A stretch of 64,000 nucleotides of DNA from Pseudidiomarina piscicola (GTDB lineage: Bacteria; Pseudomonadota; Gammaproteobacteria; Enterobacterales; Alteromonadaceae): assembly GCF_902806985.1 (NCBI RefSeq), contig NZ_CADCXY010000001.1, positions 806,001-870,000 of the forward strand, written 5' to 3'. Of the stretch, positions 1-10,910 are shown piece by piece. How positions within the stretch are numbered: the stretch's first letter is position 1; each line of letters starts with the position of its first letter. The translations under genes and the position numbers were made by a program. The notes beneath the pieces are model-generated. The model did not search any database. It saw only the letters and a program-made list of their open reading frames with translations, and was not told the origin of the DNA.

Positions 1-26
1 GGTCGGCCGGCACGGAGGGCGTGTAA
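1..26 (+). CDS. C-terminal end of an upstream gene, probably the RND membrane fusion subunit (partial)
   Basis: The first bases can be read in the frame that ends at the TAA at 24-26, giving a tail of SAGTEGV before the stop. This stop shares a base with the ATG of the RND pump (TAATG), the spacing expected of an operon. RND permeases are normally preceded by their HlyD/AcrA-type periplasmic adaptor, so that is the likely identity, but seven residues carry no family signal. The call is from context only. Confidence 0.45.
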
Positions 27-3000
27 TGACTGCTGCCAAGTTAGGCGCAAGTTTGGCCCAGTGGGCTCTTCGCCGCCCAGTAACAACCTGTATGGTGTTC
101 TTATCCATGCTCCTGTTAGGAGCCATTAGCTCTCGTTTATTGCCACTCGAGAAGTTTCCCGGGATCGAGATCCCCGAAATTATGGTTTCGGTGCCCTACC
201 CTAACTCGACCCCACAAGAAGTCGAACGATTGATAACGCGTCCGTTAGAGGAAGCTTTAGCCACGCTAAGTAACGTTGAGCGGATGCGATCTTGGTCAAG
301 CAGCGATAATGCCCAAGTTTCTTTGCAGTTTCAGTGGGGAGAGGACATCAATGCTAAGGGAATTGAAGCTCGGGAGAAGGTCGATGGAATGTTGCACCTA
401 TTACCCGACGATATTGAACGGGTTCAAGTGCTACAGTTCAACACCGAGGACATGCCCGTATTTCAACTGCGGATCTCCAGCCAACGTGATTTAAGCAACG
501 CCTATGACTTGCTTGATCGCAGCTTACGACGCCCTATTGAACGTGTTGCGGGAGTTTCGCAAGTCACCCTATACGGGGTCGACAAGCAAAACATCGTGAT
601 CCGCCTAGAGCAGCAAAAGCTGATTCAGCATAACCTTTCTGCCGCGCAAGTAACCGCACGACTACAGCAAGCCAATTTTGCTTTAACTGCAGGCTATATC
701 GAAAATCCAAACGAACGTATTCTGGTGAACCCCAAAGGTGAGTTTCAGTCGGAATATGAGATCAGAAACCTGCCCATTACCGCCCGTTTAAAGTTAGGAG
801 ATATTGCCTCTGTCAGCCGTGAAATGCCGCGCCGCAACGACGGCCGTCATCTGGATCAAACCTATGCCATTGGTATGGATATCTTCAAAGAGTCGAGTGC
901 GAATCTGGTTGATGTATCACAACGGGTGATGAGCGTGGTCGAAGAAATAAGAGATGATCCGCAGTTCAATGGTATTAATCTGTTTGTCATGAACGACACC
1001 GCCGATGGCGTCACCACGTCACTGAATGACCTGCTCATGGCAGGTTTATTGGGGGCGCTGCTGTCGTTTATCGTGCTCTATCTGTTCTTGCGTAACATTG
1101 TGATCACTCTTGTTGTGGTTTTATCCGTGCCCATCGCTATCTGTATTGCCTTAGGCGGCATGTACTTTTTAGGCTACTCACTGAATGTACTCTCACTTAT
1201 GGGACTGATGTTAGCCGTAGGCATGCTCGTTGATAACGCCGTCGTTATTACTGAAAGTATTCAGTTTGAGCGCGAAGCAGGCCATGATGCCGAACAAGCG
1301 ACGTTACTGGGCGTGGGCAATGTTTCAATGGCGGTCATTGCCGGCACCTTAACCACGGCTATCGTATTCTTACCCAATATTTTTGGTAAGAAAATTGACC
1401 TTACCATCTTCCTTGAACATACCGCGGTGGCCATTTGTTTATCGCTTTTAGCCTCGCTGCTAGTTGCCCAAACGTTGATTCCATTACTTGCAAGTAAGCT
1501 CCATCGAGCCATGCAACCGCGAGTAAAGAAGGCCGTAGCGAAACCCTCCCGCTATCGTCGCTTACTTGAGTGGAGTTGGCATCATCCGCGCTGGACCGGG
1601 CTGTTTGCAGTGCTCGTGCTGGCCAGTATTGTCATTCCGTTTGCCGGGGTTAGTGGCGACCAAGAGCCACAAGGGTTCAACGACCGTTTATTCATTAACT
1701 ATAACCTGCACCAGCAATACAACCTTACTGAGGTAGAAGACGAAGTCGCACGTTTCGAAGATTTTCTTTACCAGCATCAAGAAGCCTTCTATATAGACGC
1801 TGTTTACAGTTATTACACCTCTTCAGAGGCGATGTCGACCTTACTACTTAAGCCCGATCGCCCAATAAAACTTAGCGCGCTGATGGACCAAATGCGCGAA
1901 GAGTTTCCCAAAATGCTTCGTAGCGAACCGCAATTTGGCTTTGGCGGCAATGGCGAAGGCGTTCGCGTTACCCTAACCGGTCAATCAACCGACGTTTTAC
2001 AGCAGCTATCTGAACGCTTGGTGCCTATTATTGCCGCCATCGATGGTTTAGATGATGTTCGGGGTGAAACCGAAGCCGGACAGTTCGACTACCTTGTGCA
2101 TATCGACCGCGAGCGTGTGCATCGGCTCGGCCTCAGTAGTGCCGACGTTGCACGCCAAGTGGCAACTGCTCTTCGAGGGCAACGGTTACGCTCGTTTCGC
2201 GGTGACCCAAATGGCGAAATTCCCATGCGCGTAGCTTTCGACAAAGATCTTGAGCTGTCTCTCGAGGCACTTCAAAACCTACCGGTAATGCAGCATGAAG
2301 GTCGCGTTATCCCCTTGCATGCCGTCGCCAGCTTCGAGGTGCAATCACGATTTGGTACTATTCGTCGGCTTGACCGGCGTACGTCGCTTGCCATTCAAGC
2401 CAATCTAAGTGACGAGCTACCACTTAATGAGGCGCGGGCACAATTAACCGCGGCTTTGAGTCAGCTAAGCTTACCCGACGGTTACGCCTGGAGCCTTGAC
2501 GGGAGCTTCCAACGCCAACAAGAAGCCGAAAACGTTATGCTGGTGAACACTCTGCTCGCCGTCGCGCTGATCTATATTGTCATGGCAGCACTGTTTGAAT
2601 CGGTGTTGTTACCCACTGCGGTTATCAGTTCATTGCTCTTTTCCATTGTCGGGGTATTCTGGGCGCTGTTTTTAACTGGCCAGTCGATTACCGTCATGGC
2701 AATGATAGGCATTCTAATTCTGATGGGGATTGTCGTGAATAACGGTATTGTTCTTGTCGATCGCATCAATCAATTACTCGGCGAAGGCTATCCGCTGAAA
2801 GACGCTGTGATTGAGGGGAGTGTGAGTCGGCTACGACCGATTTTAATGACCGTTGCGACCACCGTACTCGGGTTAGTACCTTTGGCGTTTGGTACCACGC
2901 AAATTGGCGGTGACGGACCACCGTATGCGCCCATGGCTATAGCCATTATTGGCGGTTTGGTAGTATCGACCTTAACCAGTTTGCTGTTGGTGCCCTACGT

Positions 3001-3088
3001 GTACACTCGTTTACTATGGTGGCGCGAACGCTGGCACGCATTGAAGTTACGTGCCAGCGCTATGGTTAGTCAGTTGATTGCTCGTTAG
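26..3088 (+). CDS. RND-family efflux transporter permease
   Basis: At 1020 residues this has the usual length of an inner-membrane RND pump (AcrB/HAE-1 superfamily), which uses the proton gradient to export drugs or other small molecules through a periplasmic adaptor and an outer membrane channel. The sequence starts with a short cytoplasmic stretch and TM1 ([17 protein letters not shown]), followed by a large periplasmic loop. It then has a TM cluster from about residue 330 containing [13 protein letters not shown], a second periplasmic loop, and a final TM cluster with the repeat-related [13 protein letters not shown]. The TM4 proton-relay pair reads DN rather than the DD of AcrB, which is common in less studied RND clades. 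The start overlaps the preceding stop, so the pump is probably co-transcribed with its adaptor. The 3' end overlaps convergent kdsB by 23 bp. The substrate cannot be told. Confidence 0.93.
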   Translation: MTAAKLGASLAQWALRRPVTTCMVFLSMLLLGAISSRLLPLEKFPGIEIPEIMVSVPYPNSTPQEVERLITRPLEEALATLSNVERMRSWSSSDNAQVSLQFQWGEDINAKGIEAREKVDGMLHLLPDDIERVQVLQFNTEDMPVFQLRISSQRDLSNAYDLLDRSLRRPIERVAGVSQVTLYGVDKQNIVIRLEQQKLIQHNLSAAQVTARLQQANFALTAGYIENPNERILVNPKGEFQSEYEIRNLPITARLKLGDIASVSREMPRRNDGRHLDQTYAIGMDIFKESSANLVDVSQRVMSVVEEIRDDPQFNGINLFVMNDTADGVTTSLNDLLMAGLLGALLSFIVLYLFLRNIVITLVVVLSVPIAICIALGGMYFLGYSLNVLSLMGLMLAVGMLVDNAVVITESIQFEREAGHDAEQATLLGVGNVSMAVIAGTLTTAIVFLPNIFGKKIDLTIFLEHTAVAICLSLLASLLVAQTLIPLLASKLHRAMQPRVKKAVAKPSRYRRLLEWSWHHPRWTGLFAVLVLASIVIPFAGVSGDQEPQGFNDRLFINYNLHQQYNLTEVEDEVARFEDFLYQHQEAFYIDAVYSYYTSSEAMSTLLLKPDRPIKLSALMDQMREEFPKMLRSEPQFGFGGNGEGVRVTLTGQSTDVLQQLSERLVPIIAAIDGLDDVRGETEAGQFDYLVHIDRERVHRLGLSSADVARQVATALRGQRLRSFRGDPNGEIPMRVAFDKDLELSLEALQNLPVMQHEGRVIPLHAVASFEVQSRFGTIRRLDRRTSLAIQANLSDELPLNEARAQLTAALSQLSLPDGYAWSLDGSFQRQQEAENVMLVNTLLAVALIYIVMAALFESVLLPTAVISSLLFSIVGVFWALFLTGQSITVMAMIGILILMGIVVNNGIVLVDRINQLLGEGYPLKDAVIEGSVSRLRPILMTVATTVLGLVPLAFGTTQIGGDGPPYAPMAIAIIGGLVVSTLTSLLLVPYVYTRLLWWRERWHALKLRASAMVSQLIAR

Positions 3089-3818
3089 CCCGTGCTAAGT
3101 CGGCTGGCGTGTCAATGCCAGCCGGCGGGTTGACGATAGCCTCAGCGACATGAATACGTTCACCGTACCAAAGTACCCGTAACTGCTCGAGCGACTCAAT
3201 CGCTTCTAACGGACTAGGTTGCCACTCGACATAACGCCAAACAAAGCCCGCACGATAGGCGTAGATACCAATGTGGCGCTTATAACATGCCTGCTCACCC
3301 ATACGGTTGTCGGTCAAGGCATCACGTTCATAAGGAATCGGTGCACGTGAGAAATAAAGTGCATAACCGTTTGCATCGGTCACCACTTTAACCGCATTCG
3401 GGTTCTTTACTTCCTCAATACTAGTGATAGGCACCGCCAGCGTTGCCATTTGAGCGGCGCGTTGGTTCATCAAGTTATCAGCCACTTGGCGAATAATTTC
3501 CGGTGGAATAAAAGGTTCGTCACCTTGTACGTTGACCACCACATGATCATCGGCAATCGCAAGGTAATTAATCACCTCGGCAATACGCTCAGTACCCGAT
3601 TGATGCTCTGCGGCCGTAAGCATTGCTCGCCCGCCAAAGGCTTCAACTGCATCAACAATGCGTTGATCGTCGGTCGCAACAATCACTTCGGCGGCGCCGG
3701 CAGCGGCAGCTCGTTCATAGACACGCTGAATCATTGATTTTGAACCAATCATCGCCAGTGGTTTACCTGGTAAACGTGTCGAGGCGTAACGCGCTGGAAT
3801 AATCACGGTAAAACTCAT
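3066..3818 (-). CDS. kdsB: 3-deoxy-manno-octulosonate cytidylyltransferase (CMP-KDO synthetase)
   Basis: This cytoplasmic enzyme activates KDO with CTP to give CMP-KDO, the donor for the inner core of lipopolysaccharide. The 250-residue length matches E. coli KdsB (248). The N-terminal nucleotide-binding signature [15 protein letters not shown] (residues 7-21) is diagnostic, followed by ATDDQRI and the GDEPFI metal/nucleotide segment near residue 100. The [10 protein letters not shown] block near residue 180 is also typical. Its ATG overlaps the stop of the Trm112-like gene by 4 bp (ATGA). It is the last gene of the comEC-msbA-lpxK-ycaR-kdsB run, an arrangement known in many gammaproteobacteria that groups lipid A transport and LPS core supply. 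Confidence 0.97.
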   Translation of the reverse strand: MSFTVIIPARYASTRLPGKPLAMIGSKSMIQRVYERAAAAGAAEVIVATDDQRIVDAVEAFGGRAMLTAAEHQSGTERIAEVINYLAIADDHVVVNVQGDEPFIPPEIIRQVADNLMNQRAAQMATLAVPITSIEEVKNPNAVKVVTDANGYALYFSRAPIPYERDALTDNRMGEQACYKRHIGIYAYRAGFVWRYVEWQPSPLEAIESLEQLRVLWYGERIHVAEAIVNPPAGIDTPADLARANEQSTD

Positions 3819-4012
3819 TTCGGCATTTGCTCCAAATCCTGCGGGCTCAGTGTACGCGCCGCACTTAATAACAACATAGGAATTTCATTTTGCACCGGAA
3901 AGGCAAGTCGATCACCGCGACAGACTAACTCTTGGCTGGTCGCTAGCCATACCAAACGCCCTTTGCATAACGGGCATGCGAGCAAGGCTAGTGTACGTTC
4001 ATCGAGGCTCAT
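3815..4012 (-). CDS. ycaR: Trm112/YcaR family small protein
   Basis: This 65-residue protein belongs to the Trm112-like UPF0434 family (E. coli YcaR, 60 residues). It starts with [15 protein letters not shown], carrying a CPLC pair, and has a third cysteine in [13 protein letters not shown] followed by the family-typical NEIPMLL. In eukaryotes and some bacteria Trm112 proteins activate methyltransferases, but the role of the stand-alone gammaproteobacterial form is not settled. It lies between lpxK and kdsB with overlaps on both sides (14 bp with lpxK, 4 bp with kdsB), as in E. coli, and is therefore translationally coupled. Only three cysteines are seen, so a four-cysteine zinc site is not evident. 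Confidence 0.92.
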   Translation of the reverse strand: MSLDERTLALLACPLCKGRLVWLATSQELVCRGDRLAFPVQNEIPMLLLSAARTLSPQDLEQMPK

Positions 4013-5009
4013 GTTGATAACTCGCTAATTTGCTAGACAACTGCTGCCAAAAGGCTTCTGGCAAGCTTGCGGTAACCGGTAAATAATAGCAGTGTTGGTG
4101 CGCAATGCTACGCCATTTAGTCGCATCTTTTTCGGTCATCAGTAACACCTCATACGCTTTGAGCTGTTCGCGGTCTGCCCCACTGTACTGTTGATGATCT
4201 AGGTAGGCGCGCGTCGCAAATGAGCGCGCTTCAATGCTGCGCACCGTTGCAAAAAATCGTTCTGGATTGCCGATACCGGCTAAGGCCAACGTGCGCCCCT
4301 TCGGTAACTCATCGACCACTTTATTATCGGTGACGCGGCGCCAGGCTTGTGGCACTAAACGCATCACATAATTTTCATGGCTTAGTTTGGGGCTGGTAAC
4401 GGACGTTTCCAGTTTACCGTTCACAATAACCGCATCGACCTGCTGTAAGCGTTTAAGTGGCTCGCGTAGTGGCCCTATTGGTAAACGCCAGCCATTGCCT
4501 ACACCACGGCTACCATCGATAACGGCAATCTCAAACTGACGTGCAAGACGGTAATGCTGCAACCCATCGTCACTGATAATAACGGTGGTATCAGGAAAGT
4601 CTGCCAGTACCTGCTGCGCTGCAGCAACTCTATTCGGTGCAACCACCACCGGTACGCCGCTACGTTCGGCAAGCAGGCGCGGCTCGTCGCCGCAACTTTG
4701 GGGAGCAGTGTTACCATCAACGGACAATGGAAACGGCCCCTTGCCGCCATACCCGCGCGACACGATTGCTGGCCGCTGACCTTGGGCTCGTAAGTAGTCG
4801 ACAATAGCTAAAGTAACCGGGGTTTTGCCGGTACCACCAACACTAATATTACCCACCACCACCACTGGCACCTGAAGCTTTTGCGGTGGCCACCAGCGAT
4901 AGCGTTGGCGACGAATAAAACTGCTGACCACAAACAACGCATGCAAAGGTAAAAGCAACCACAATATGGGCGCCACAGTGATTTGATACCAAGCGCGTTG
5001 CAGCTTCAT
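3999..5009 (-). CDS. lpxK: tetraacyldisaccharide 4'-kinase
   Basis: LpxK phosphorylates the 4' position of the tetraacyldisaccharide-1-phosphate precursor to give lipid IVA on the cytoplasmic face of the inner membrane. The protein has 336 residues (E. coli 328). It has an N-terminal hydrophobic anchor (APILWLLLPLHALFVV) and a Walker A loop GNISVGGTGKTPV at about residues 53-65, which is the family hallmark, followed by SRGYGG and the ISDDGLQHYRL segment that holds the catalytic aspartates. A TEKDATKW motif lies near the C-terminus. Its start codon shares one base with the msbA stop, so the flippase and kinase are coupled, as is usual in gammaproteobacteria. Confidence 0.96.
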   Translation of the reverse strand: MKLQRAWYQITVAPILWLLLPLHALFVVSSFIRRQRYRWWPPQKLQVPVVVVGNISVGGTGKTPVTLAIVDYLRAQGQRPAIVSRGYGGKGPFPLSVDGNTAPQSCGDEPRLLAERSGVPVVVAPNRVAAAQQVLADFPDTTVIISDDGLQHYRLARQFEIAVIDGSRGVGNGWRLPIGPLREPLKRLQQVDAVIVNGKLETSVTSPKLSHENYVMRLVPQAWRRVTDNKVVDELPKGRTLALAGIGNPERFFATVRSIEARSFATRAYLDHQQYSGADREQLKAYEVLLMTEKDATKWRSIAHQHCYYLPVTASLPEAFWQQLSSKLASYQHEPR

Positions 5010-6760
5010 TAACTTAATTCACCACTGAATTGCAGGCTATAGAGCTGATAATAAGCGCCTTCTTGTTCGAGCAATTGCTGGTGGTTACCACGCTCAATAA
5101 CAGCGCCATCTTCTAACACTAGAATCTCATCTGCGTTTTCGATGGTCGACAGGCGATGGGCGATCACAATCGAAGTACGATCTTGCTGCAGCGCTTGCAA
5201 GGCACTTTGGATATGACGCTCCGACTCACTATCTAACGCCGATGTCGCTTCGTCGAGTATAAGAATGGGGGCGTCACGCAGTAAAGCGCGAGCAATGGCA
5301 ATACGTTGACGTTGACCACCGGACAACATCACACCGTTCTCACCCACCGTGGTATCGAGACCATTAGGCAGGTTATCGGTAAACTCGGTCACATAGGCTT
5401 GTTCAGCGACGCGACGAATATCATCTAGCGTTACGTCACCATGGGCACCGTAGGCGATGTTATTGGCAATACTGTCGTTGAACAAAGTGACATGCTGCGA
5501 GACCAACGCAAACTGGCGGCGCAGCGCTTTCAAACGGTAGTCATAAATATCACCGTCATCGAGCTTGATCACTCCCCCTTGCGGGGTATAAAAACGCGTC
5601 AGTAGGTTTGAAATCGTCGACTTACCGCTACCAGAGCGGCCAACCAGCGCCAGCGTTTTGCCCGGCTTAACGTGAAAGCTAACATCGGCTAATGCAGGGC
5701 TTTCAGTTTCATTGTAAGCAAAATTCACATGTTCGAACTTGATATCTCCGCGCGCGCGGTCGAGGTTTTGTTTACCGCTATCTACTTCGGCATCCTCATC
5801 AAGCACGCTAAAAATACTTTGCGCTGCTGCAATACCACGCTGAAAATCACTATTGACCGTGGTCAACTGTTTTAGCGGGCGTAGTAGCATAATCATTGCC
5901 GTTAACAGCGTGGTAAAGGCACCCGCTGATAATTGTGCCAGCATATCCGGGAAGCTCGCCAGTACCAAAACCATGGATAAGCTAAAAGAAGCAATCAACT
6001 GAATCAACGAGGTACTGAGACTCTGCGCATTAATCAGCTTCATATTCTGGTTACGAGTAATGTTATTAATGGTAGAAAAGCGTTTAGATTCACGCTTTTG
6101 ACCTTCATACATCACCACCACTTTGTGACCATTTATCATTTGTTCAGCGGTGGTCGTTACATCACCCATGGCGGTTTGAATACGGCCTGACACTTTGCGG
6201 AAACGCTTCGATACCACAGCGACAATTTTGGCAATTAGCGGGCCAACCACCAAGAACACCAGTGATAGCTGCCAACTGTGATAAAACATAAGGCTTAACA
6301 AGCCAATGACAAATGCGCCCTCACGAATCAAAATCAGTACCGCGCGGCTACTCGCTTCTGCCACCTGCTGGGTGGTATAGGTGATTTTTGAAATCAAGTC
6401 ACCGGTTGAATGACGATCGTGGAACGACACCGGCAATTTCATCATATGATCAAACAGCTGCTGCCGCAGTGTGGTCACCACACGGAAGCCAACCCAGTTC
6501 AAAAAGTACGTCGAAATGAAATTAAATAAGCCCCGCAGAATAAATACAACCGGCACAAAAATAGCCCCATAAAGCAATATTTTGGGGTTACTGCTGGTTA
6601 GGCCATCATCGATTAGGGTCTCAATTTGCGAAAAGAAAAAGGTATCGACGCCCGCATACCCGAGCATTCCAATAATCGAAAAGAAAAAGGCCGCACGGTA
6701 GGGTTTGATATACCCCATTAAACGTCGAAATGTTTTTTGTTTTACAGTTTCTGCACTCAT
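5009..6760 (-). CDS. msbA: lipid A export ABC transporter, ATP-binding/permease protein
   Basis: MsbA flips lipid A-core across the inner membrane. The 583 residues match E. coli MsbA (582) in length and layout: a six-helix ABC type I exporter domain (about residues 20-310) with the coupling segment FHDRHSTGDLISK near 113-125, then one nucleotide-binding domain. Walker A is GRSGSGKST (374-382), the signature is LSGGQRQRIAIARAL (from 479), and Walker B ends in ILILDEATSALD. The H-loop is in IVIAHRLSTIE. It is followed without a gap by lpxK and preceded by comEC, a conserved order. A 69-bp gap separates it from comEC, the only place in the run where a separate promoter would fit. Confidence 0.97.
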   Translation of the reverse strand: MSAETVKQKTFRRLMGYIKPYRAAFFFSIIGMLGYAGVDTFFFSQIETLIDDGLTSSNPKILLYGAIFVPVVFILRGLFNFISTYFLNWVGFRVVTTLRQQLFDHMMKLPVSFHDRHSTGDLISKITYTTQQVAEASSRAVLILIREGAFVIGLLSLMFYHSWQLSLVFLVVGPLIAKIVAVVSKRFRKVSGRIQTAMGDVTTTAEQMINGHKVVVMYEGQKRESKRFSTINNITRNQNMKLINAQSLSTSLIQLIASFSLSMVLVLASFPDMLAQLSAGAFTTLLTAMIMLLRPLKQLTTVNSDFQRGIAAAQSIFSVLDEDAEVDSGKQNLDRARGDIKFEHVNFAYNETESPALADVSFHVKPGKTLALVGRSGSGKSTISNLLTRFYTPQGGVIKLDDGDIYDYRLKALRRQFALVSQHVTLFNDSIANNIAYGAHGDVTLDDIRRVAEQAYVTEFTDNLPNGLDTTVGENGVMLSGGQRQRIAIARALLRDAPILILDEATSALDSESERHIQSALQALQQDRTSIVIAHRLSTIENADEILVLEDGAVIERGNHQQLLEQEGAYYQLYSLQFSGELS

Positions 6761-6829
6761 GCATCAGAATCTACAAGTAGGTCATAACTGCATTCTAACC
6801 GTTTTCACCGGCCACTGGCTAGTTTCTGC

Positions 6830-9136
6830 CTACGGATGTGGCTGAATTGCGTAAGGATCAGCATCGAACCAGGCACCATGATGTGCTGCTAGCGGCTGCC
6901 ATACCCGCCAATAACGACCATCTGACCAAACTTTGATTTGTCCGCCACGGGCTGTATCGAGCAGCGGAATCCGGTGCTGCTGGTAACGTTCAACAACGGC
7001 CGGGTGAACCTGTCCATAGGGATTATTACGGCCACGGCTAACAAGCGCGAGCGACGGCTTTACATGACGAATAAAGTAGTGCTCTGAAGAACTGTTACTG
7101 CCATGGTGTGGCACAATAAGTATGTCTGCTTCTATGGGAGCAACGCGCGCCAACAAGGCACGTTCCGCAGAGGTTTCTATATCGCCAGTGACCAAAATTT
7201 TCAGTGCGTCAAATTGCAACATCAGCACACATGATTGATTGTTATGTTGATTACCAATGCCACCTGCATCATACGGGTGCAATACGTGCCACTTCACGCC
7301 GCGCCAATCTCCCTCTTGCCCTGCTATGCAAGGTAACGGGCTACGCCCACCAAACCAACGCACCATGGGATAACGTTTGGCCAAGAACGGCTGCCCACCC
7401 TGATGATCACTATCGGTATGGGTTATAAATCCGAGCTCAGGTTGTAGTCTTTGCTGCTCAAGAAACGGCGTAACGATTCGCTCTGCCATCGATACCGAGC
7501 CCTCCCAGCTTGCTCCAGTATCGATCAGCAACGCGTGCCCTTGCCGTTCAAGAACCAGTGCCGAACCTTGTTCGACATCTAGCATATTAATCACCAGTTC
7601 ATGCCGCTTGGGCAGCGCATTAACGACCATATAGCTAAAGCCCAGCGTGCAAAACATGATCCATCGATAACGCCAACCTAGGGGCAGTAACAGCATCACC
7701 ACTGCACCGAATAGCCACGGCCACAACGGTAAAAGTGCCGCTTGAAGCCACTGCCACGGCTGTTCCGCGAGCCACATCAAGCCGGGCCACAATTTAACTA
7801 ACGGCCATTCGGCAAGCATAAAGATACGCTCAGCAACGGCGAGCTCACCGCCTAACACTGCAACCACGGCTAATAAGCCCAGCGGTAAAATCCATAGGCT
7901 CACAACAGGAACCACAACCAAATTAATCAATGCCGCGGCAAGGGAAATGCCACCAAACCATAAACTCATCAATGGCCAAAATAAGAGCGTGATTAACCAC
8001 TCGAAGCGCCACCACTCACGTAGCTTGGCCCAACGTCCGCGGTAACGCGGCCAACGCCAACTCATCAGCAAAATTGCCGCAACGGCACCAACGGAAAGCC
8101 AAAAACTAGTGGTTAGCGGTGCCGTCGGCTCAATCAAGATCACAACAGTAACCGCGCGCAAAAACAAACGCGGGGGTGTTACGTGCCAAGCAAGGTGTTT
8201 ATGAAGAACAACCACAGTTAACATTAGAACAGCGCGAAGCGTTGCAATAGCAAAGCCGGCAAGCCACGCATAAACGAATGCCATACCTAGAGCCAACCAA
8301 GGGACATAACGCCATAAACAGCTAGTTTCCCGAGCCTTGCGCGTACGTACCAAGGGCGCGCTAAGCCGCCACAGCAGTAACAATGAAAAACCAGCAACCA
8401 GCGATAAATGTAGCCCGGAAATGGCAATTAGATGTGCTAAACCAGTTCGTTGTACAACGGTCCAGGTTTCCGCACTCATTAGAAACCGTTCACCTACCAC
8501 CAACGCCATTAAAGGGCCGGCCTGTTGTCGACCATTGAGAGCTGCATAGACACCGGTCACAATACGCTGGCGCCAGCCGACCTGACCTGACAAATAATGA
8601 CCGCTACGGATGGAACCCAAGGCGTCATAGCTCTGTCCAACTAAATAGCGATGATAAAGCATACTCCCTTCATTACGGGTTCCCTGCGGGTGTCGCAACC
8701 GCAACTTAAAGCGCCAGGTTTCACCTTGTCTGGGGATCCGTTGAGGGCCGTTAGCATGGGGCTGGTACCACTGTAATCGTGCTTTCAGTTGGCGTTTTAA
8801 TGATTCATCGTTAATAGTGGACAGCGTACCGGTAATGCGCCATACCCCAGGTTGATGATGGCTGACTTGAGTAATATGCATCACTGCCAATAGGTTGGTT
8901 TTGGTCCACTGGGCGTCAAGCGCGGTCTGTTGCGTAAAATAGGCGTTGCCAGTACCCCATAAAATGCCGCACAATAGCCACCCTAAGAAAAAGGTTGGCA
9001 ACTGATAGCGAACAGACAGTAAAAAGCTCAACGCCGCCAAACCAGCAAATAACAAACATTGCCAGATATCGGTGCTTGTCGAGCCTAAAAAGCTCACGGC
9101 AAAGCCTAAAAGAAATACGCACAACCACCGATCCAT
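6830..9136 (-). CDS. comEC: DNA internalization-related competence protein ComEC/Rec2
   Basis: ComEC forms the inner-membrane channel that takes up single-stranded DNA during natural transformation. The 768 residues show the three expected parts. First come N-terminal TM helices and an OB-like segment (residues 1-180). The polytopic competence domain follows, with the signature HLIAISGLHLSLVAG near residue 235. The C-terminal metallo-beta-lactamase domain starts near residue 510 with VEQGSALVLE and contains HTDSDHQGG and PHHGSNSSS, so the metal site looks intact. The start ATG at 9136 follows an AGG-type site and is only 39 bp from the divergent DUF2062 gene. Natural competence would also need pilus and DprA genes, which are not in this window. 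Confidence 0.94.
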   Translation of the reverse strand: MDRWLCVFLLGFAVSFLGSTSTDIWQCLLFAGLAALSFLLSVRYQLPTFFLGWLLCGILWGTGNAYFTQQTALDAQWTKTNLLAVMHITQVSHHQPGVWRITGTLSTINDESLKRQLKARLQWYQPHANGPQRIPRQGETWRFKLRLRHPQGTRNEGSMLYHRYLVGQSYDALGSIRSGHYLSGQVGWRQRIVTGVYAALNGRQQAGPLMALVVGERFLMSAETWTVVQRTGLAHLIAISGLHLSLVAGFSLLLLWRLSAPLVRTRKARETSCLWRYVPWLALGMAFVYAWLAGFAIATLRAVLMLTVVVLHKHLAWHVTPPRLFLRAVTVVILIEPTAPLTTSFWLSVGAVAAILLMSWRWPRYRGRWAKLREWWRFEWLITLLFWPLMSLWFGGISLAAALINLVVVPVVSLWILPLGLLAVVAVLGGELAVAERIFMLAEWPLVKLWPGLMWLAEQPWQWLQAALLPLWPWLFGAVVMLLLPLGWRYRWIMFCTLGFSYMVVNALPKRHELVINMLDVEQGSALVLERQGHALLIDTGASWEGSVSMAERIVTPFLEQQRLQPELGFITHTDSDHQGGQPFLAKRYPMVRWFGGRSPLPCIAGQEGDWRGVKWHVLHPYDAGGIGNQHNNQSCVLMLQFDALKILVTGDIETSAERALLARVAPIEADILIVPHHGSNSSSEHYFIRHVKPSLALVSRGRNNPYGQVHPAVVERYQQHRIPLLDTARGGQIKVWSDGRYWRVWQPLAAHHGAWFDADPYAIQPHP

Positions 9137-9175
9137 GGATGTTGTACCTGTTAGTTACAGTAACGAGTTGTAAGC

Positions 9176-9694
9176 ATGCCGAGAAAGTTTTTTCAGCGCA
9201 TCATGCCTAATCATGATGTGATTAAAAACAGCCGCAGCCTAAAAGTATTCGGTAAGTTGCTGCACGATGCGAACCTCTGGCACCTGAACCGCCGCTCGGC
9301 TTCAGGCGCGTTCGCTATTGGCTTATTTTGTGCGTTTATTCCAGTCCCGTTTCAGATGGTACTGGCAGCAGCAGCGGCCATTCCGTTCCGCGTCAACCTG
9401 CCATTGTCTATCGCTCTGGTATGGGTTTCGAACCCCATCACCATGCCGCCCATGTTTTACTTCTGCTACGTCGTCGGCACCTGGGTTATCGGCGCCCCTT
9501 CACAGCCTTTTCACTTTGAACTTTCTTGGCAGTGGTTAGGCGAAAGCATCACCACCATAGGCCCAGCATTTCTGCTTGGCTGTCTTATTCTAGGCACACT
9601 CTCCAGTGTCATTGGCTACTTTGTTATCCGTTTACTCTGGCGCCAGTCGGTGGTCAGTGCTTGGCGCGCTCGCTCACTTCGTATCAAGCGCTAA
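9176..9694 (+). CDS. DUF2062 family inner membrane protein
   Basis: This 172-residue protein matches the DUF2062 family, a small polytopic membrane family of unknown biochemical function common in proteobacteria. The family core is visible: NRRSASGAFAIGLFCAFIPVPFQM (in two halves, near residues 38-60) followed by LPLSIALVWVSNPITMPPM near residues 80-100, with the conserved NP and P-rich segment, then a last pair of TM helices. The C-terminus is basic (RARSLRIKR). It is divergent from comEC, and its 3' end overlaps the lolE stop by 11 bp. Annotation of relatives in this position is no more informative, so no role is proposed. Confidence 0.85.
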   Translation: MPRKFFQRIMPNHDVIKNSRSLKVFGKLLHDANLWHLNRRSASGAFAIGLFCAFIPVPFQMVLAAAAAIPFRVNLPLSIALVWVSNPITMPPMFYFCYVVGTWVIGAPSQPFHFELSWQWLGESITTIGPAFLLGCLILGTLSSVIGYFVIRLLWRQSVVSAWRARSLRIKR

Positions 9695-10910
9695 TAGCTT
9701 TCACTACTTCCACTCGCGTCGCCTGCCATGCGGGATAGAGCGTTGCAATAAGGCTGAGAATAAAGGCCACAGCAGCCACGGCGAAAATATCCGTGCTTTG
9801 GAGTTGTACCGGAATACTATCGATAAAATAGACATCGCTGGCGAGTAACGTTGTCCCTGTATACAGCTCCACTAAGTTGAGCAAGCTCGGAAGGTTCCAA
9901 CTGAGCACAATGCCGGCAAAAGTTCCAAGGGTGATACCCAAAACGCCATTTTGTAGTCCCTGCAACACAAAAACTTTTACCAAACCTGAAGCCCGCAAGC
10001 CCATCGTGCGCAGAATACCAATATGTCGCTGCTTCTCTTGCACGGTCATAATCAACGTCGAAACAATATTAAAGCAGGCCACCGCCAGCACCAGCACCAG
10101 CACTAAATACATGACCATACGCACCATTTGAATATCACGGTAAAGATGGCCCTGGGCACGCATCCAATGGTCTAGGTAAACATAATCACGCAACTGATAG
10201 CCGATTTCATTGGCGATTTGTTCGGCAGCAAATAGCAAATTCACTTCAAGCTCAATGGTCGAAACCCCTTGCTCGATGCCGGTCAGCTGACGGGCAGTAG
10301 CTAAGCTGACATAGCCTCGTTGATGGTCTACCTGGCCGCCGAATTTAAAGGTACCGGTAAGGGTTAAGGTTTGTCGCTGCGGAGCTTTGAAGCCGCGTTC
10401 AGAAGCGACCACCAGGGTAAGTTTATCGCCACGAGATAACGCTAACTTTTGCGCTAAGTCTGCACCTAAGACTATCGAATTCGGCTGCGCGAGTGACTGC
10501 CAGCTCTCAGTGCTCATGTAATCTGCGATGGCATGAGTGCCGTCAGGGGCAATACCGTTAACTTGTACCCCCACAAACTCGCGGCCCTTTTGCACTAACC
10601 CCTGGGTGCGAATAACTGAACGAGCAGCAACAACATTTGGGTGCTGTTCGGCCAGTTTTAGCAGTTCCTCTGGGTACTGCAAACGCCCTTCTACAGCCGT
10701 AAATTCAATATGGGGAACCAGCTTCAAAAAACGTTCCTCGAGGACTTTTTCAAAACCATTCATCACGCTCAAGCCGGTGATAAAAACCATACAACCAAGC
10801 GCAATACCTAAGGTCGACGAGGCAGAAATAAATGACAAAAAGCCACTGCGCTCACGCCCTTTGCGAAACCTACGAGCTAACTGCCATGCCAACCGCCAAG
10901 ACATCAACAT
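9684..10910 (-). CDS. lolE: lipoprotein-releasing ABC transporter permease LolE
   Basis: With LolC and LolD this forms the inner-membrane complex that extracts outer-membrane lipoproteins and hands them to LolA. The 408 residues (E. coli LolE 414) have the MacB/FtsX-type layout: TM1 at about 25-50 ([25 protein letters not shown]), a periplasmic domain to about residue 260, then three TM helices. The Lol signature [15 protein letters not shown] follows TM1. I call it LolE rather than LolC by gene order (C-D-E, as in E. coli) and by TM1 sequence; the paralogs are otherwise hard to separate by eye. It overlaps lolD by 7 bp. Confidence 0.9.
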   Translation of the reverse strand: MLMSWRLAWQLARRFRKGRERSGFLSFISASSTLGIALGCMVFITGLSVMNGFEKVLEERFLKLVPHIEFTAVEGRLQYPEELLKLAEQHPNVVAARSVIRTQGLVQKGREFVGVQVNGIAPDGTHAIADYMSTESWQSLAQPNSIVLGADLAQKLALSRGDKLTLVVASERGFKAPQRQTLTLTGTFKFGGQVDHQRGYVSLATARQLTGIEQGVSTIELEVNLLFAAEQIANEIGYQLRDYVYLDHWMRAQGHLYRDIQMVRMVMYLVLVLVLAVACFNIVSTLIMTVQEKQRHIGILRTMGLRASGLVKVFVLQGLQNGVLGITLGTFAGIVLSWNLPSLLNLVELYTGTTLLASDVYFIDSIPVQLQSTDIFAVAAVAFILSLIATLYPAWQATRVEVVKAISA